From NCBI GenBank assembly GCA_963842155.1, contig CAWJFP010000011.1, positions 30,015-94,014 on the forward strand: a stretch of 64,000 bases of DNA, in the 5' to 3' direction. The notes beneath the pieces were generated by a model. That model did no database searches. It saw nothing but the letters and a program-made list of their open reading frames with translations, and was not told the DNA's origin. Positions 17,257 to 27,470 of this stretch are shown piece by piece; position 1 is the first letter of the stretch, and every line of letters starts with the position of its first letter. The position numbers and the translations under genes were made by a program. This stretch comes from CAWJFP01 sp963842155. Lineage in GTDB: Bacteria; Pseudomonadota; Alphaproteobacteria; JACZXZ01.

Positions 17257-17706
17257 CTAGACCGTGTCGCCCGAGCGCGCCAGCGCCTTGGCCAGCTCGA
17301 AGACCTTCTTGCGCACGCCGGGATCGTTGATCCGGTAATAGGCGCGCACCAGCTCGAGCGTCTCGCGCTTGGCCATCGGATCGAGCTCGAGCGTTTCGCC
17401 GTCCTCCGACAGATGACCGACCCTGCCGCCGCGCGCGGCGAGCGTATCGGCCGACATGTCGTCGAAGAAGAAGGAGACGGGCACGTCGAGCACGCGGCTC
17501 AGCTCGAAGAGCCGGCTGGCGCCGATGCGGTTTGCGCCGCGCTCGTATTTCTGCACCTGCTGGAAGGTCAGGCTGATCGCGTCGCCCAACTTCTCTTGGC
17601 TCATTCCGAGCATGGTGCGCCGCAGCCGCACGCGGCTGCCGACATGGACATCGACGGGATTGGGTTTCCCGGTCTTGACCCGGGTTGCACGAAGTCGCGG
17701 AGCCAT
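17257..17706 (-). CDS. XRE-family helix-turn-helix regulator
   Basis: A 149-residue protein with an N-terminal HTH_3 domain at about residues 23-77: RLRRTMLGMSQEKLGDAISL, then TFQQVQKYERGANRI as the recognition helix and LFELSRVLDVPVSFFFDD. The C-terminal half has a short conserved helical part (RETLELVRAYYRINDPGVRKKVFELAKAL). Regulators of this kind stand beside metK/lnt in many Rhodospirillales. The AT-rich upstream region has a 10-bp palindrome at 17731-17740 that may be its own operator. The target genes are not known. Confidence 0.86.
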   Translation of the reverse strand: MAPRLRATRVKTGKPNPVDVHVGSRVRLRRTMLGMSQEKLGDAISLTFQQVQKYERGANRIGASRLFELSRVLDVPVSFFFDDMSADTLAARGGRVGHLSEDGETLELDPMAKRETLELVRAYYRINDPGVRKKVFELAKALARSGDTV

Positions 17707-17730
17707 TCCGATCGCCCATTAGTTGTTAAG

Positions 17731-17740
17731 AATTGCAATT
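17731..17740. promoter_or_regulatory. Palindrome AATTGCAATT upstream of the XRE gene
   Basis: A perfect 10-bp palindrome lies 25 bp upstream of the XRE start, within an AT-rich stretch (about 17717-17760) that contrasts with the GC-rich surroundings. This is a plausible autoregulatory operator, but short palindromes of this composition occur by chance. Confidence 0.3.
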
Positions 17741-17837
17741 ATTTTGTTTTGCACCATACGCATAACGTGGGAGGCGGTCAAACCTTTATTTGTAAAGCAT
17801 ATGGAGGACGCAACCCGCATACATCCCGCCGCCGGGC

Positions 17838-19454
17838 TTAACGCCTGCGCCGCAGCAGCCAGGCAAGCGCCGTCGTTGCGGCGAGCAAAACGAGGAGCGA
17901 GGCGTCGCCGAAACGGGCATAGGGGGTGGGCGACGCCAGCGGGAGGGGCAGGCCGGAATCGATCGCGCCGCGCTTGTCCAGGCCGAGCCGCGCGATCACC
18001 CGGCCATAGGGATCGATCACGCCCGAGATGCCGGTATTGGCCGCGCGCACGAGCGGCAGGCCCTGCTCGACCGCGCGCATGCGCGCGCTCTCGAAATGCT
18101 GATAGGGCCCCGAGCTCGCGCCGAACCAGGCGTCGTTGGTCACGTTGAGGAGCCAGTCCGGCCGATGCTCGGGCTGGACCACCGCGTCGGGGAAGATCAC
18201 CTCGTAGCAGATCAGCGGGCTGACGGGCGGCAACCCCGGCACCGTCAAGGTGCGCGGCCCCGGGCCGGCGCTGAAATCGATGCTCCCGGGGGTGATCTTC
18301 TCGATCGGCAGGACCGAGCGGAGCGGCACATATTCGCCGTAGGGAACGAGATGGAACTTGTCGAAGCCGGCGACGATGCTCCCCTCATGGTCGATGAGCT
18401 CGAGGCTGTTGAAATAGCGGTAGCTCGGCCTGCCGCTCGCGCTCTCCGCCGCCTCCCGCCGCGGCGTGCCGGTGACGAGATAGCCATGCTCGGGCACCAG
18501 CGCGCCGAGCTCCCGGCGCAGCTCGGGCTCCGTCGCCAGGTCGTAAGGCACGCTCGCCTCCGGCCAGATGACGGCGCTCAGGCGCTCGAGGCCGGGGCCG
18601 CGCGAGAGCTTCATCGTCGCCAGCAGATTCTCGCGCAGCCGCTCGGGCTGCCATTTGAGGCTCTCGGCGATATCGGGCTGCACGATCCTGAGCGCGATGC
18701 CCGGCTGCATGGCGTCGGGCGCGTTCGCGAGGCGCCAAGCGCCGCCGCCGCAAAGCGCCGCCACGAGCGCCGCCGCGACGAGCAGCGGCAGCCAGGGACG
18801 CCGCGCCACCCAGGGCTCGGGCCCGGCGGGGGCTGCGAGGATCGAAGGGAGGCCCGCGACGATCACGGTCAGGAGGCTCAAGCCATGGATGCCGACGGCG
18901 GCGGCGAGCTGCATGGGCGCGGGCGCGAGCGTCCAGGCATAGCCGATCAGGTTCCAGGGGAAGCCGCTCAGGAGATGGCCGCGCAGCCAGTCGCACAACA
19001 CCCAGCTCGCCGCGAGCAGCAGCAGGCGGCTCAACCCGCGCGCGCCGGAGAGCCGGGTGAGCCAGAGCGCGCCGCCCGCATAGAGCGCCATGCCGGCCGA
19101 GAGTCCGCCGACCGCGAAGGAAATCATCCAGCCGAAGCGCAGCGGATCGACCAGCATCGAGATGCCGATCCAATAGAGCCCGGCGAGGAAATAGCCGAGG
19201 CCGAACCACCAGCCCAGCGCGAAGGCCTGCCGGCCGCTCGCCACGCCGTCGAGCAGCCAGAGGAGGCCGATGAAGGCGGGCCAGAGGAGCGGGAGCGCAT
19301 AGACCGGCGGCAGCGCCGCCGCGGCCAGAATGCCGAGGAGAAAAGCGAGCCCGTAGCGCCGGCGTCCCTCGAGCGCGGCAAGCCGCGCCGCCGGCGAGGC
19401 CGCGCGCTCGAGCAGCCAGGCTCCCTCCCCGGCGCTGCGGACGAGCGCGCTCAC
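17838..19454 (-). CDS. lnt: Apolipoprotein N-acyltransferase
   Basis: Adds the third acyl chain to lipoproteins in the inner membrane. The 538-residue protein has a hydrophobic N-terminal half with several membrane spans (residues about 35-235) and a C-terminal nitrilase-type domain. The catalytic triad motifs are visible: Glu in WPEASVPYD, Lys in FDKFHLVPYGEYVPLR and Cys in ICYEVIFPD. The last membrane helix is followed by a short RRRR tail. It starts with GTG overlapping the corC stop (GTGA), the normal corC-lnt coupling. Confidence 0.94.
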   Translation of the reverse strand: MSALVRSAGEGAWLLERAASPAARLAALEGRRRYGLAFLLGILAAAALPPVYALPLLWPAFIGLLWLLDGVASGRQAFALGWWFGLGYFLAGLYWIGISMLVDPLRFGWMISFAVGGLSAGMALYAGGALWLTRLSGARGLSRLLLLAASWVLCDWLRGHLLSGFPWNLIGYAWTLAPAPMQLAAAVGIHGLSLLTVIVAGLPSILAAPAGPEPWVARRPWLPLLVAAALVAALCGGGAWRLANAPDAMQPGIALRIVQPDIAESLKWQPERLRENLLATMKLSRGPGLERLSAVIWPEASVPYDLATEPELRRELGALVPEHGYLVTGTPRREAAESASGRPSYRYFNSLELIDHEGSIVAGFDKFHLVPYGEYVPLRSVLPIEKITPGSIDFSAGPGPRTLTVPGLPPVSPLICYEVIFPDAVVQPEHRPDWLLNVTNDAWFGASSGPYQHFESARMRAVEQGLPLVRAANTGISGVIDPYGRVIARLGLDKRGAIDSGLPLPLASPTPYARFGDASLLVLLAATTALAWLLRRRR

Positions 19455-20359
19455 GAGGCCGCGGCCTGCCGGCGCGGCAGGTTGCGGATGCGAAGCCGCT
19501 TGATGCGGCGCGGGTCGGCGTCCATCACCTCGAATTCGAGGCCCGAGGGATGGCGGATCACCTCGCCGCGCGCCGGGATGCGCCCGGCAAGCGCGAAAAC
19601 GAGGCCGGCGAGCGTATCGATATCCTCGCGTTCCCCATCGAGCAGCACGCGGCCGATGCGCTCCTCGAGCGCCTCGATCGGGAGCCGCGCATCGGCCACC
19701 AGCGTGCCGTCCGGCCCCGCTTCCAGGCTCGGCCCGGCTTCGAGATCGTGCTCGTCCTCGATCTCGCCGACGATCTCCTCGACCAGATCCTCGATGGTGA
19801 CGAGGCCGTCGATGCCGCCGAACTCGTCGACCACGAGGGCGAGGTGATGACGCGTTGCGCGCATCTGCAGCAGGAGGTCCAGCACATGCATGGAGGGAGC
19901 GACGAACAGCACCGGGCGCAGGATCTTGGCGATCTGGAACTCCGCCTGGCGGCCCCACCAGGCGAGCACGTCCTTGATGTGGATCATGCCGATCACCTCG
20001 TCGAGGCTCTCGCGATAGACCGGCATGCGCGAATGCGGATGCTTGCTCATCTTGCCGAACAGCTCGTCGAGCGTGAGGTTATGCTCGACCGCGCCGATAT
20101 CGGCGCGTGGCACCATCACGTCCTCCGCCGTCACGTCGTGGAGCTTGAGGATGTTGCCGAGCAGCGCGCGCTCCTGCGGCTCGATCTCGGCTTCGGCGGC
20201 GGCGACCGTATCTTCGATGAGCTCCCCGATCGTCTCGCGCACCGAGGTTTCGTGGTCGCGCAAGAGATGCATGCGCCGCAGCCCGTTGCGCAAGGCGCGG
20301 AGCAGCGAGGGCCTGGCCTCGCCCTCGCGCGACCCGCGGGAGACGGGGTCATCCGCCAT
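19451..20359 (-). CDS. corC: CorC/HlyC-type CBS-domain protein
   Basis: A 302-residue soluble protein with two CBS domains (about residues 78-200: VMVPRADIGAV, HPHSRMPVYRESLDEVIGMIHIKDVL, LVVDEFGGIDGLVTIEDLVEEIVGEI) and a C-terminal CorC_HlyC domain. The family is linked to magnesium/cobalt efflux. It overlaps the end of ybeY (start at 20359, ybeY stop at 20349) and is followed by lnt, the standard ybeY-corC-lnt order. Confidence 0.94.
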   Translation of the reverse strand: MADDPVSRGSREGEARPSLLRALRNGLRRMHLLRDHETSVRETIGELIEDTVAAAEAEIEPQERALLGNILKLHDVTAEDVMVPRADIGAVEHNLTLDELFGKMSKHPHSRMPVYRESLDEVIGMIHIKDVLAWWGRQAEFQIAKILRPVLFVAPSMHVLDLLLQMRATRHHLALVVDEFGGIDGLVTIEDLVEEIVGEIEDEHDLEAGPSLEAGPDGTLVADARLPIEALEERIGRVLLDGEREDIDTLAGLVFALAGRIPARGEVIRHPSGLEFEVMDADPRRIKRLRIRNLPRRQAAAS

Positions 20360-20873
20360 CGGAGTGCCGCGCGCGGTAAGGATTGGGTACGCCGAGCCGC
20401 TTCAGGGTCGCGATCTCGAGCCGCTCCATGCGAAGCGCGTCGGCCTGGCGCTTATGGTCGTAGCCGAGAAGATGCAGGGTGCCATGGACGACGAGATGGC
20501 TCAGATGATGGGCGAGGGGCTTGCCCTCGCGCGCGGCCTCGGCGCGCGCGGTCTCGAGCGCCACAACCACGTCGCCCATGAGCCGCGGCGGGCCCGCTTC
20601 GCCGTCCAGGTCGCGCTCGGCGCCTCCGGCCGGGAAGGCGAGCACGTTTGTCGGGCTGTCCTTGCCGCGATAGGTCCGGTTGAGCCGGCGCAGCAACGCG
20701 TCGTCCGCCAGCACGAGGCTGAGCTCGGCCCAACCGCCGGTGGCGGACAAATCCGCCGGCGCATTGTCGAGCGCGAGGCGGGCCGCGCGACGGCATAAGG
20801 AGGCCGGTCCGGCCACCGCCTTGCGCCAGGCCGGGCAGGAGATGGCGACCTCGATCGCGGCGGCCCGGCTCAT
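20349..20873 (-). CDS. ybeY: Endoribonuclease YbeY
   Basis: A single-strand-specific endoribonuclease needed for 16S rRNA 3'-end maturation and ribosome quality control. The 174-residue protein has the catalytic zinc motif VVHGTLHLLGYDH (HxxxHxxxxxH) near residues 128-140 and the upstream family block LNRTYRGKDSPTNVLAFP. It follows phoH in the same direction, as in many proteobacteria, and overlaps corC by 11 bases. Confidence 0.95.
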   Translation of the reverse strand: MSRAAAIEVAISCPAWRKAVAGPASLCRRAARLALDNAPADLSATGGWAELSLVLADDALLRRLNRTYRGKDSPTNVLAFPAGGAERDLDGEAGPPRLMGDVVVALETARAEAAREGKPLAHHLSHLVVHGTLHLLGYDHKRQADALRMERLEIATLKRLGVPNPYRARHSDGG

Positions 20874-20918
20874 GGCGCGCGGCCCACGAGACGCTTGCCG
20901 GCATTCCGCTCATTTCTC

Positions 20919-21916
<998 letters not shown>

Positions 21917-21920
<4 letters not shown>

Positions 21921-23329
21921 CCGCTTACCCTCGCTTCCCCGGCCGCCGCCGCGCGCGGCGCGGCTTGGCCGGTCAATGTTCCCGTGAGGCTCTGGCCGAA
22001 GGCGGCCGTGATCCGAACCTCGGCGACGGCGCCGAAGAACTCCGCCGGCGCCTCCAGATGGACCGCCTGCATATAGGGGCTGCGGCCCGCGAGCTGGCCC
22101 TCATGCCGGCCGCGGCGGTCGAGCAGCACCGGCATGACGCGGCCGACGCTCGCGCGGTTGAACGCGGCCTGCTGGGCGGCGAGGAGCGCTTGCAGCCGCG
22201 CCAGCCGCTCGGCCTTGACCGCCTCGGGGAGCTGCCCGTCCAGCACCGAAGCCGGCGTGCCCGGGCGCGGGCTGTAGCGGAAACTGTAGGCCTGGGCGAA
22301 GCCGATCTCGCGCACCAGCGCGAGCGTGGCCGCGAAATCCTCCTCGCTCTCGCCGGGAAAGCCGACGATGAAATCGGAGGAGAGCGCCAGATCGGGGCGT
22401 GCCCGGCGCAGCCGTTCGACGAGGCGCGCGTAATCCTCGGCGCGATGGCGCCGCCCCATGGCCGCCAGCACGCGGTCGGAGCCGGACTGAACGGGGAGAT
22501 GGAGGAAGGGCATGAGCTGCGGCAGGTCGCGATGGGCGGCGATGAGCTCGTCATCCATGTCGCGCGGATGGGAGGTCGTGTAGCGCAGACGCCGCAGCCC
22601 CTCGACCTCGTCGGCGAGATGGCGGATGAGCCGCCCGAGACCCCAGGCGCCGCCGCCGTCAGGCGCGGCGCCATGATAGGCATTGACGTTCTGACCGAGC
22701 AGCGTGATCTCGCGCGCGCCCGCCGTCACGAGCCCGCGCGCCTCGGCGAGGATGGCGGCGACGGGGCGCGAATATTCGGCACCCCGCGTATAGGGGACGA
22801 CGCAGAAGCTGCAGAAGCGGTCGCAGCCCTCCTGCACGGTGAGGAAGGCGGCGGGTCCCTGCGGCAGACGTGCCTCGGGCAGCTCGTCGAACTTGCGCTC
22901 GACCTCGAAGCGCGTCTCGAGCTGGCCGCCCGCCCGGCTCGCCCGCGCCACCATCTCCGGCAGGCGATGCAGGGCCTGCGGGCCGAACACCATGTCGACG
23001 GCGGGCGCGCGGGCCATGATCTCGGCACCCTCGGCCTGGGCGACGCAGCCCGCGACGGCGAGGATGGTGTCGGCGCCCTGTTGCCGCCGGGCCTCCTTGA
23101 CGAGGCGGAGCCGCCCGACCTCGGAATGCACCTTGGCCTCGGCCTTCTCGCGGATGTGGCAGGTATTGAGGATGACGAGATCGGCCTCCTCGGGGCGATC
23201 GGTGGCGGCGTAGCCGAGCGGTGCCAGGAGCTCCGCCATGCGGGCGGAATCATATTCGTTCATCTGGCAGCCGTAGGTCTTGATGAAAAGCCTTTTCACG
23301 CTCCGCTCGCTTTCCCTCCCATCGCTCAC
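21917..23329 (-). CDS. miaB: tRNA-2-methylthio-N6-dimethylallyladenosine synthase
   Basis: A radical-SAM methylthiotransferase that converts i6A37 to ms2i6A37 in tRNA. The N-terminal UPF0004 domain has IKTYGCQMNEYDS and further cysteines in NTCHIREKAE and VAGCVAQAEG. The radical-SAM cluster motif is CDRFCSFCVVPYTRG, followed by TTSHPRDMDD and a C-terminal TRAM domain. GTG at 23329, overlapping the plsC stop, gives 470 residues; a second GTG at 23299 (VKRLFIKTYG) is another reasonable start. The 36 codons further upstream are arginine-rich and belong to plsC in another frame. Confidence 0.94.
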
Positions 23330-24162
23330 GAGGCCGGCTCCAGCGCCTTGGCGTCGGCGGGCGCGGCGGCGGGTTCGAGGCGCCAGACGCTGCCGCCGAT
23401 CGCGCGCGCCAGTCCGGCCGCGACCTCGCGCTGGCAATAATCGGCCAAGGCCTTGCGCGAGACAATCGCCTCGGGCGGCGCCGGGGGATGGAACTCCACC
23501 ACGATGGTCGGATTGCCCAGCCCCGCCACGCCCCAGATATGGCTCACCAGATCCATGTCGCCGTACCAGGCGTAAAAGGGTCTGAGGAAGCGGCCGATGG
23601 GCAGCCCGTCGAGCCCGACATAGGCGATCGAGACGGGCTGCACCGCCGGATGGCGGCCGGCGACGCCTTCGACGGCGACCGCGAACAATGCGCTCTTGAA
23701 GGGCAGCACCCGGTTGCCGTCGCTGCTGGTGCCCTCGGGAAACAGGACGAGAGCGTCCCCGGCGGCGAGCCGCTGCGCCATGAGGCCGCGTTGCGCGCCG
23801 GCATGACGCCGGTCGCGCTCGACGAAAAGCGTGCGCTGGAGCCGCGCCAGCAGCCCATAGAGGGGCCAGCTCGCCACCTCGCGCTTGGCGACGAAGGAGG
23901 CGGGGACGAGCGAGGAGAGCACGGTGACGTCGAGATAGGAGCTGTGGTTGACGGCGAAGAGCGCGGGGCGGGCGCGCACCATCTCGCCGCGCACGACGAT
24001 TGTCATGCCGAAGATGCGGCAGCAGGCGCGATGGTAGTAAAGCGGAATGCCCTCGCGCAGCCGGCTGCGCAGCAGGAGCGCCATCGCCTGGGCCGGAATC
24101 AGCGCGAAGGTCAAGCCGAGATAGAGCAGCAAGCGGACCGCTGCGCGCAGGGGCGAGCCCAT
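23326..24162 (-). CDS. 1-acyl-sn-glycerol-3-phosphate acyltransferase (PlsC/OlsA family)
   Basis: A 278-residue membrane-associated acyltransferase. One N-terminal hydrophobic segment (residues about 8-30) is followed by the HX4D motif in VNHSSYLDVTVLS, FVERDRRHAGAQRG and the acceptor motif LVLFPEGTSSDGN. It lies immediately after an OlsB-type gene in the same operon, so it may be OlsA, which O-acylates lyso-ornithine lipid, rather than the general PlsC of phospholipid synthesis. Sequence alone does not separate the two. Confidence 0.88.
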   Translation of the reverse strand: MGSPLRAAVRLLLYLGLTFALIPAQAMALLLRSRLREGIPLYYHRACCRIFGMTIVVRGEMVRARPALFAVNHSSYLDVTVLSSLVPASFVAKREVASWPLYGLLARLQRTLFVERDRRHAGAQRGLMAQRLAAGDALVLFPEGTSSDGNRVLPFKSALFAVAVEGVAGRHPAVQPVSIAYVGLDGLPIGRFLRPFYAWYGDMDLVSHIWGVAGLGNPTIVVEFHPPAPPEAIVSRKALADYCQREVAAGLARAIGGSVWRLEPAAAPADAKALEPAS

Positions 24163-24167
24163 CGGGA

Positions 24168-25064
24168 TCAGTCGGGCCCCCCGCCCTTGTTGACTCGCTC
24201 GATCGAGTAATGCTCGCGATATTTCTCGGTGACCCAGTTCGTCTTCACCAATATGAGAACGTCCGTGGTGTTGAATTGCTCGTCGATCACCGCGCCGTCG
24301 CCGACGAAACCGCCGAGGCGGAGATAGCCCTTGATGAGCGGCGGAAGCCCCGCGAGGGCACGGCGCGAATCGATCGTCGCGGGATCGAGCTGGCGCATCT
24401 CGACATAGCGGCTGGGGAGCGCGCGGGCCCTGAGCTCGGGCGGCGCCAGATGATGCGTGTAGAGATAGGTCAGCGGCACGGCGAGCGCCTGAGGCTCGGT
24501 GCCGGGCAGGCTGGCGCAGCCGAACATGAGCGCGATCTCGTGCTTCCAGACATAGTCGGCGATGCCCTTCCACAAGAGCTGCATCGTGCCGCGCGTGCGG
24601 TAGCGCGCATCCACGCAAGAGCGCCCGAGCTCGAGGATCTCGCCCGGATAATTCTCGATCCTGCCGATATCGTATTCGGCCGCGCTGTAGAAGCCGCCGG
24701 CCGCGGCGGCGGCGGAGCGGCGGATGAGGCGGTAGGTGCCGATCACGCGGCGCTCGGCGCCCTGCTGGTCGCGGTCGATCACGAGAAGATGGTCGGCGAC
24801 GTCGTCATAGCGGTCGAAGTCGCGGCGGCGCGCGGCCATCTCGGGGGTCGGACGGGCCGCCATCTCCTCGTAGAACACGCGATAGCGCAAGCCCTTCGCG
24901 GCGTCGATCTCCTGCGCGCTCTCGGCGAGCCGCACTTCGAGATTGCTCGCGTGCGCGGGTCGCTCCGGCGCCCGCGGCAGGCTTTCAGCTGGTGTGGCCT
25001 GGCTCACTCGAAACGCCCTCCCTGATGCGGCCGGGCTCGCGGCGCGCCGCGCGGGACTTCTCAT
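24168..25064 (-). CDS. olsB: OlsB-like ornithine N-alpha-acyltransferase (GNAT family)
   Basis: OlsB makes lyso-ornithine lipid from ornithine and a 3-hydroxyacyl-ACP. The 298-residue protein shows the family blocks LRYRVFYEEM, DFDRYDDVADHLLVID, GTYRLIR, ILELGRSCVDARYRTRGTMQLLWKGIADY and GCASLPGTEP. The start ATG overlaps the fur stop (ATGA). About 40 N-terminal residues before the core look disordered, so a later start is possible. With the acyltransferase gene 5 bp downstream it forms an olsB-olsA-like pair under the fur promoter. Confidence 0.87.
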   Translation of the reverse strand: MRSPARRAASPAASGRAFRVSQATPAESLPRAPERPAHASNLEVRLAESAQEIDAAKGLRYRVFYEEMAARPTPEMAARRRDFDRYDDVADHLLVIDRDQQGAERRVIGTYRLIRRSAAAAAGGFYSAAEYDIGRIENYPGEILELGRSCVDARYRTRGTMQLLWKGIADYVWKHEIALMFGCASLPGTEPQALAVPLTYLYTHHLAPPELRARALPSRYVEMRQLDPATIDSRRALAGLPPLIKGYLRLGGFVGDGAVIDEQFNTTDVLILVKTNWVTEKYREHYSIERVNKGGGPD

Positions 25065-25498
25065 TTTTTTGTCTTGTTGTTCTTGCGTGCCGCGTCGAGC
25101 GGCACACCGTAAAGCTCGAGCCGGTGATCGACGATTTCGAAGCCGAGCTCGGCCGCCACCTGGCGTTGCAGCTGCTCGATCTTCTCGTTCGTGAACTCGA
25201 TGACGCGGCCGGTCTGGATGTCGATCAGATGATCATGGTGCGATTCCGGAATCTCCTCGTAGCGCGACCGGCCGTCGCGGAAATCATGGCGCTCGAGGAT
25301 ATTCGCCTCCTCGAACAGCCGCACCGTGCGGTAGACCGTGGAAATGCTGATATGCGGATCGAGAGCGACCGCCCGCTTATGGACCTGCTCGACGTCGGGG
25401 TGATCATGCGCGTCCGAGAGGACGCGGGCGATGACCCGGCGCTGATCGGTCATTTTCAGGCCCTTGTCGCTGCATAGGCGCTCGAGGCGCGACGGCAT
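25061..25498 (-). CDS. fur: Fur-family transcriptional regulator
   Basis: A 145-residue protein with the Fur winged helix (MTDQRRVIARVLSDAHDHPDVEQVHKRAVALD, SISTVYRTVRLFEEANILERHDF) and the metal-binding region ESHHDHLIDIQTGRVIEFTNEKIEQLQ. The CXXC pair found near the C terminus of gammaproteobacterial Fur is absent, as in many alphaproteobacterial Fur/Mur proteins. Thus iron or manganese specificity cannot be told. It leads the operon that continues with olsB, plsC and miaB. Confidence 0.92.
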   Translation of the reverse strand: MPSRLERLCSDKGLKMTDQRRVIARVLSDAHDHPDVEQVHKRAVALDPHISISTVYRTVRLFEEANILERHDFRDGRSRYEEIPESHHDHLIDIQTGRVIEFTNEKIEQLQRQVAAELGFEIVDHRLELYGVPLDAARKNNKTKK

Positions 25499-25660
25499 GG
25501 TCCAATCCGTTTTTCGAGCTTAACCACAATATAGCGACAAAGGCGCCCCTCGCCTACGGCCCATCGGCCGCAGCGAGGCGCTCGCGCCCGCCGTTCAGGG
25601 TCATTTCCCGGGCAGCCTGCGGTAAATTCTTGATTTTTCTTAATTCAGGCCGCAACGCGG

Positions 25661-26086
25661 TCAGTTCTGCCGCGCGCCGCCTTTGCGCGCCCTGGTGCCC
25701 AGCCCGATCTCCTTGGCGAGACGGCTGCGTTGGCGCGCATAGTTGGGCGCGACCATCGGATAGTCCGGCGCCAGGCTCCAACGCTCGCGATATTGCTCCG
25801 GCGTGAGGTTGTAGGCCGTTTTCAGATGGCGCTTCAACATCTTGAGTTTCTTGCCGTCTTCCAGGCAAACCACATAGTCGGGCGTGATCGAGCGCTTGAT
25901 CGGCACGGCCGGCTGGGGGCGCTCCGGCGCGGCCTCGACGGGTTTTTCCAGTCCTGAGAGGCTGTGATGGACGGATTTGATGAGATGGGGCAACTCATCG
26001 ACCGGCACGCTGTTCTTGGACACGTGGGCAGCGACGATTTTGGCCGTCAAGGACAATAGCTCGCCTTGGTTCGACTGATCAGTCAT
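25661..26086 (-). CDS. mucR: MucR/Ros-family transcriptional regulator
   Basis: A 141-residue protein with the prokaryotic zinc-finger DNA-binding domain: YVVCLEDGKKLKMLKRHLKTAYNLTPEQYRERW (residues about 82-114). The finger lacks the second cysteine, as in Mlr-type MucR proteins, where the Zn ligand is partly replaced. Then comes VAPNYARQRSRLAKEIGLG. MucR proteins are H-NS-like regulators typical of Alphaproteobacteria and control exopolysaccharide, cell-cycle and surface genes. The 160-bp gap to fur and the 110-bp AT-rich upstream region show nothing else recognisable. Confidence 0.93.
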   Translation of the reverse strand: MTDQSNQGELLSLTAKIVAAHVSKNSVPVDELPHLIKSVHHSLSGLEKPVEAAPERPQPAVPIKRSITPDYVVCLEDGKKLKMLKRHLKTAYNLTPEQYRERWSLAPDYPMVAPNYARQRSRLAKEIGLGTRARKGGARQN

Positions 26087-26197
26087 TATTTGGGGTCCTC
26101 CAGAGCAACAGTGGCCTTTATATAATTATTTTCCCCGGATTCACAACATCCTTGAATCGTCCAAGTCTTTCACGCGGAGACCTGCGGTAACGGCCGG

Positions 26198-26686
26198 CTA
26201 ATCCCGGCGCCTATGCCGCAATATCAGCGCGTCGGTGACATTTCCGCTTCCGTCGCGGTAATAGGCGGCGCGCCGACCGACGGGCTCGAAGCCGAGCCTT
26301 GCATAGAGCTGGCGCGCGGGCTCGTTGTCCTCGGCGACCTCGAGAAAGACCGTCGCGGCGCCCACCTCCCTTGCATATGCGACGGCCGTCTCGAGCAAGG
26401 CGGTGGCGATACCCCGCCGCCGCATCTCGGGCAGGACCGCGAGGGTCGCCACCTCGCATTCCCCACCGGCAACCCGGCAAAGAATGAAGCCCAGCGCCTC
26501 CTGCGCCGCCTCGCCCGCGGGGGCCGGGCGGGGGGCCGAAAAGGCGATCAGAGCGAAACTGGTCGGCCAGGCAAGCAGCTCGGCAAACGCCGCCGCCACC
26601 CAGGATTGGGCAAAGCTCTTTTCATGTAGCGCGGCCAGGCGATCGGCCTCGGACATCTTCGCCACGCGGATAGCGAAGCCGCTCAC
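26198..26686 (-). CDS. rimI: Ribosomal protein S18 alanine N-acetyltransferase (RimI, GNAT)
   Basis: A 162-residue GNAT acetyltransferase. The acetyl-CoA site is LAVLPEMRRRGIATALLETAVAYA, followed by FLEVAEDNEPARQLYARLGFEPVGRRAAYY, the classic RimI tail. The start is GTG overlapping the tsaB stop (GTGA at 26683-26686). The longer open frame upstream is antisense or alternate-frame sequence of tsaB. Coupling of rimI to tsaB is widespread. Confidence 0.92.
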   Translation of the reverse strand: MSGFAIRVAKMSEADRLAALHEKSFAQSWVAAAFAELLAWPTSFALIAFSAPRPAPAGEAAQEALGFILCRVAGGECEVATLAVLPEMRRRGIATALLETAVAYAREVGAATVFLEVAEDNEPARQLYARLGFEPVGRRAAYYRDGSGNVTDALILRHRRRD

Positions 26687-27363
26687 GCGCGCCCTCCGGC
26701 CGCGGCCGGCAAGGTCACGTCCGGCGGGCGCAGATAAAGCGGCGCCGGCGGCCGCATCGAGGCTTGGGCCACGCGCTCGGCCGCGATCGCCGCGACGAGC
26801 GCGGCGTCGGGCAGGCCGGAACCGGTGGCGAAGCGGAGCTCGCAGCCGGCCGCGCGCAAGCCGGCCTCGGCGCGATGGGCGGCGTCGCCCGCGAGGAGCA
26901 GCTTCTCGCCGGCGAAGCGCTCGGCGAGTTCGCGCGGCTCGAGCGCGAGGGGTGGAGAAAGCGGCGCGAGATCGGCGTCGAAGGCTTGGGCATAGAGATC
27001 GGCGCGCTTGCTTTCGAGCAGCACCAAAAGCTTGCGCCCCGCGCGCTCCTCGGCGAGCGTGGCGCGCGCCACGGCTTCCAGGCTGCCGATCCCGAGCATG
27101 GGCCGGGCGCTGGCGAGGGCAAGGCCCCGCAATGAAGCAAGCCCGATGCGCAAGCCGGTGAAAGTGCCGGGGCCGACCGTCGCGGCGATGAGGTCGAGAT
27201 CGGCGAAGCGCCAGCCGGCCTCCTCCAGCACCGCGAGGATCATGGGCATCAGCCGCTCGGCCTGGCCGCGCTCGAGCGCCTCGCGCCGCGCCGCGACCAC
27301 GCCCTCCTGCCAGAGCGCGGCCGAACAGGCGGCGCCCGAGCAATCGAAGGCCAGGATCCTCAT
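26683..27363 (-). CDS. tsaB: tRNA threonylcarbamoyladenosine biosynthesis protein TsaB
   Basis: A 226-residue ASKHA-fold protein (YeaZ). The N terminus ILAFDCSGAACSAAL and the block ATVGPGTFTGLRIGLASLRGLALA, which packs against TsaD, are clear. It is required with TsaC, TsaD and TsaE for t6A37 formation in tRNA. The start ATG is preceded by divergent DNA shared with the dipeptidase gene. Confidence 0.94.
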   Translation of the reverse strand: MRILAFDCSGAACSAALWQEGVVAARREALERGQAERLMPMILAVLEEAGWRFADLDLIAATVGPGTFTGLRIGLASLRGLALASARPMLGIGSLEAVARATLAEERAGRKLLVLLESKRADLYAQAFDADLAPLSPPLALEPRELAERFAGEKLLLAGDAAHRAEAGLRAAGCELRFATGSGLPDAALVAAIAAERVAQASMRPPAPLYLRPPDVTLPAAAGGRA

Positions 27364-27470
27364 GGCGCTGGCCTCATGCTAGTGTTTTTGATCGGAGGTT
27401 CGTTCGAACCGCCCATGCCGCCGCTGACCATCAGCTCCCGAGGAGCCCCGCTCATGTTCCTGGCGCCCTG

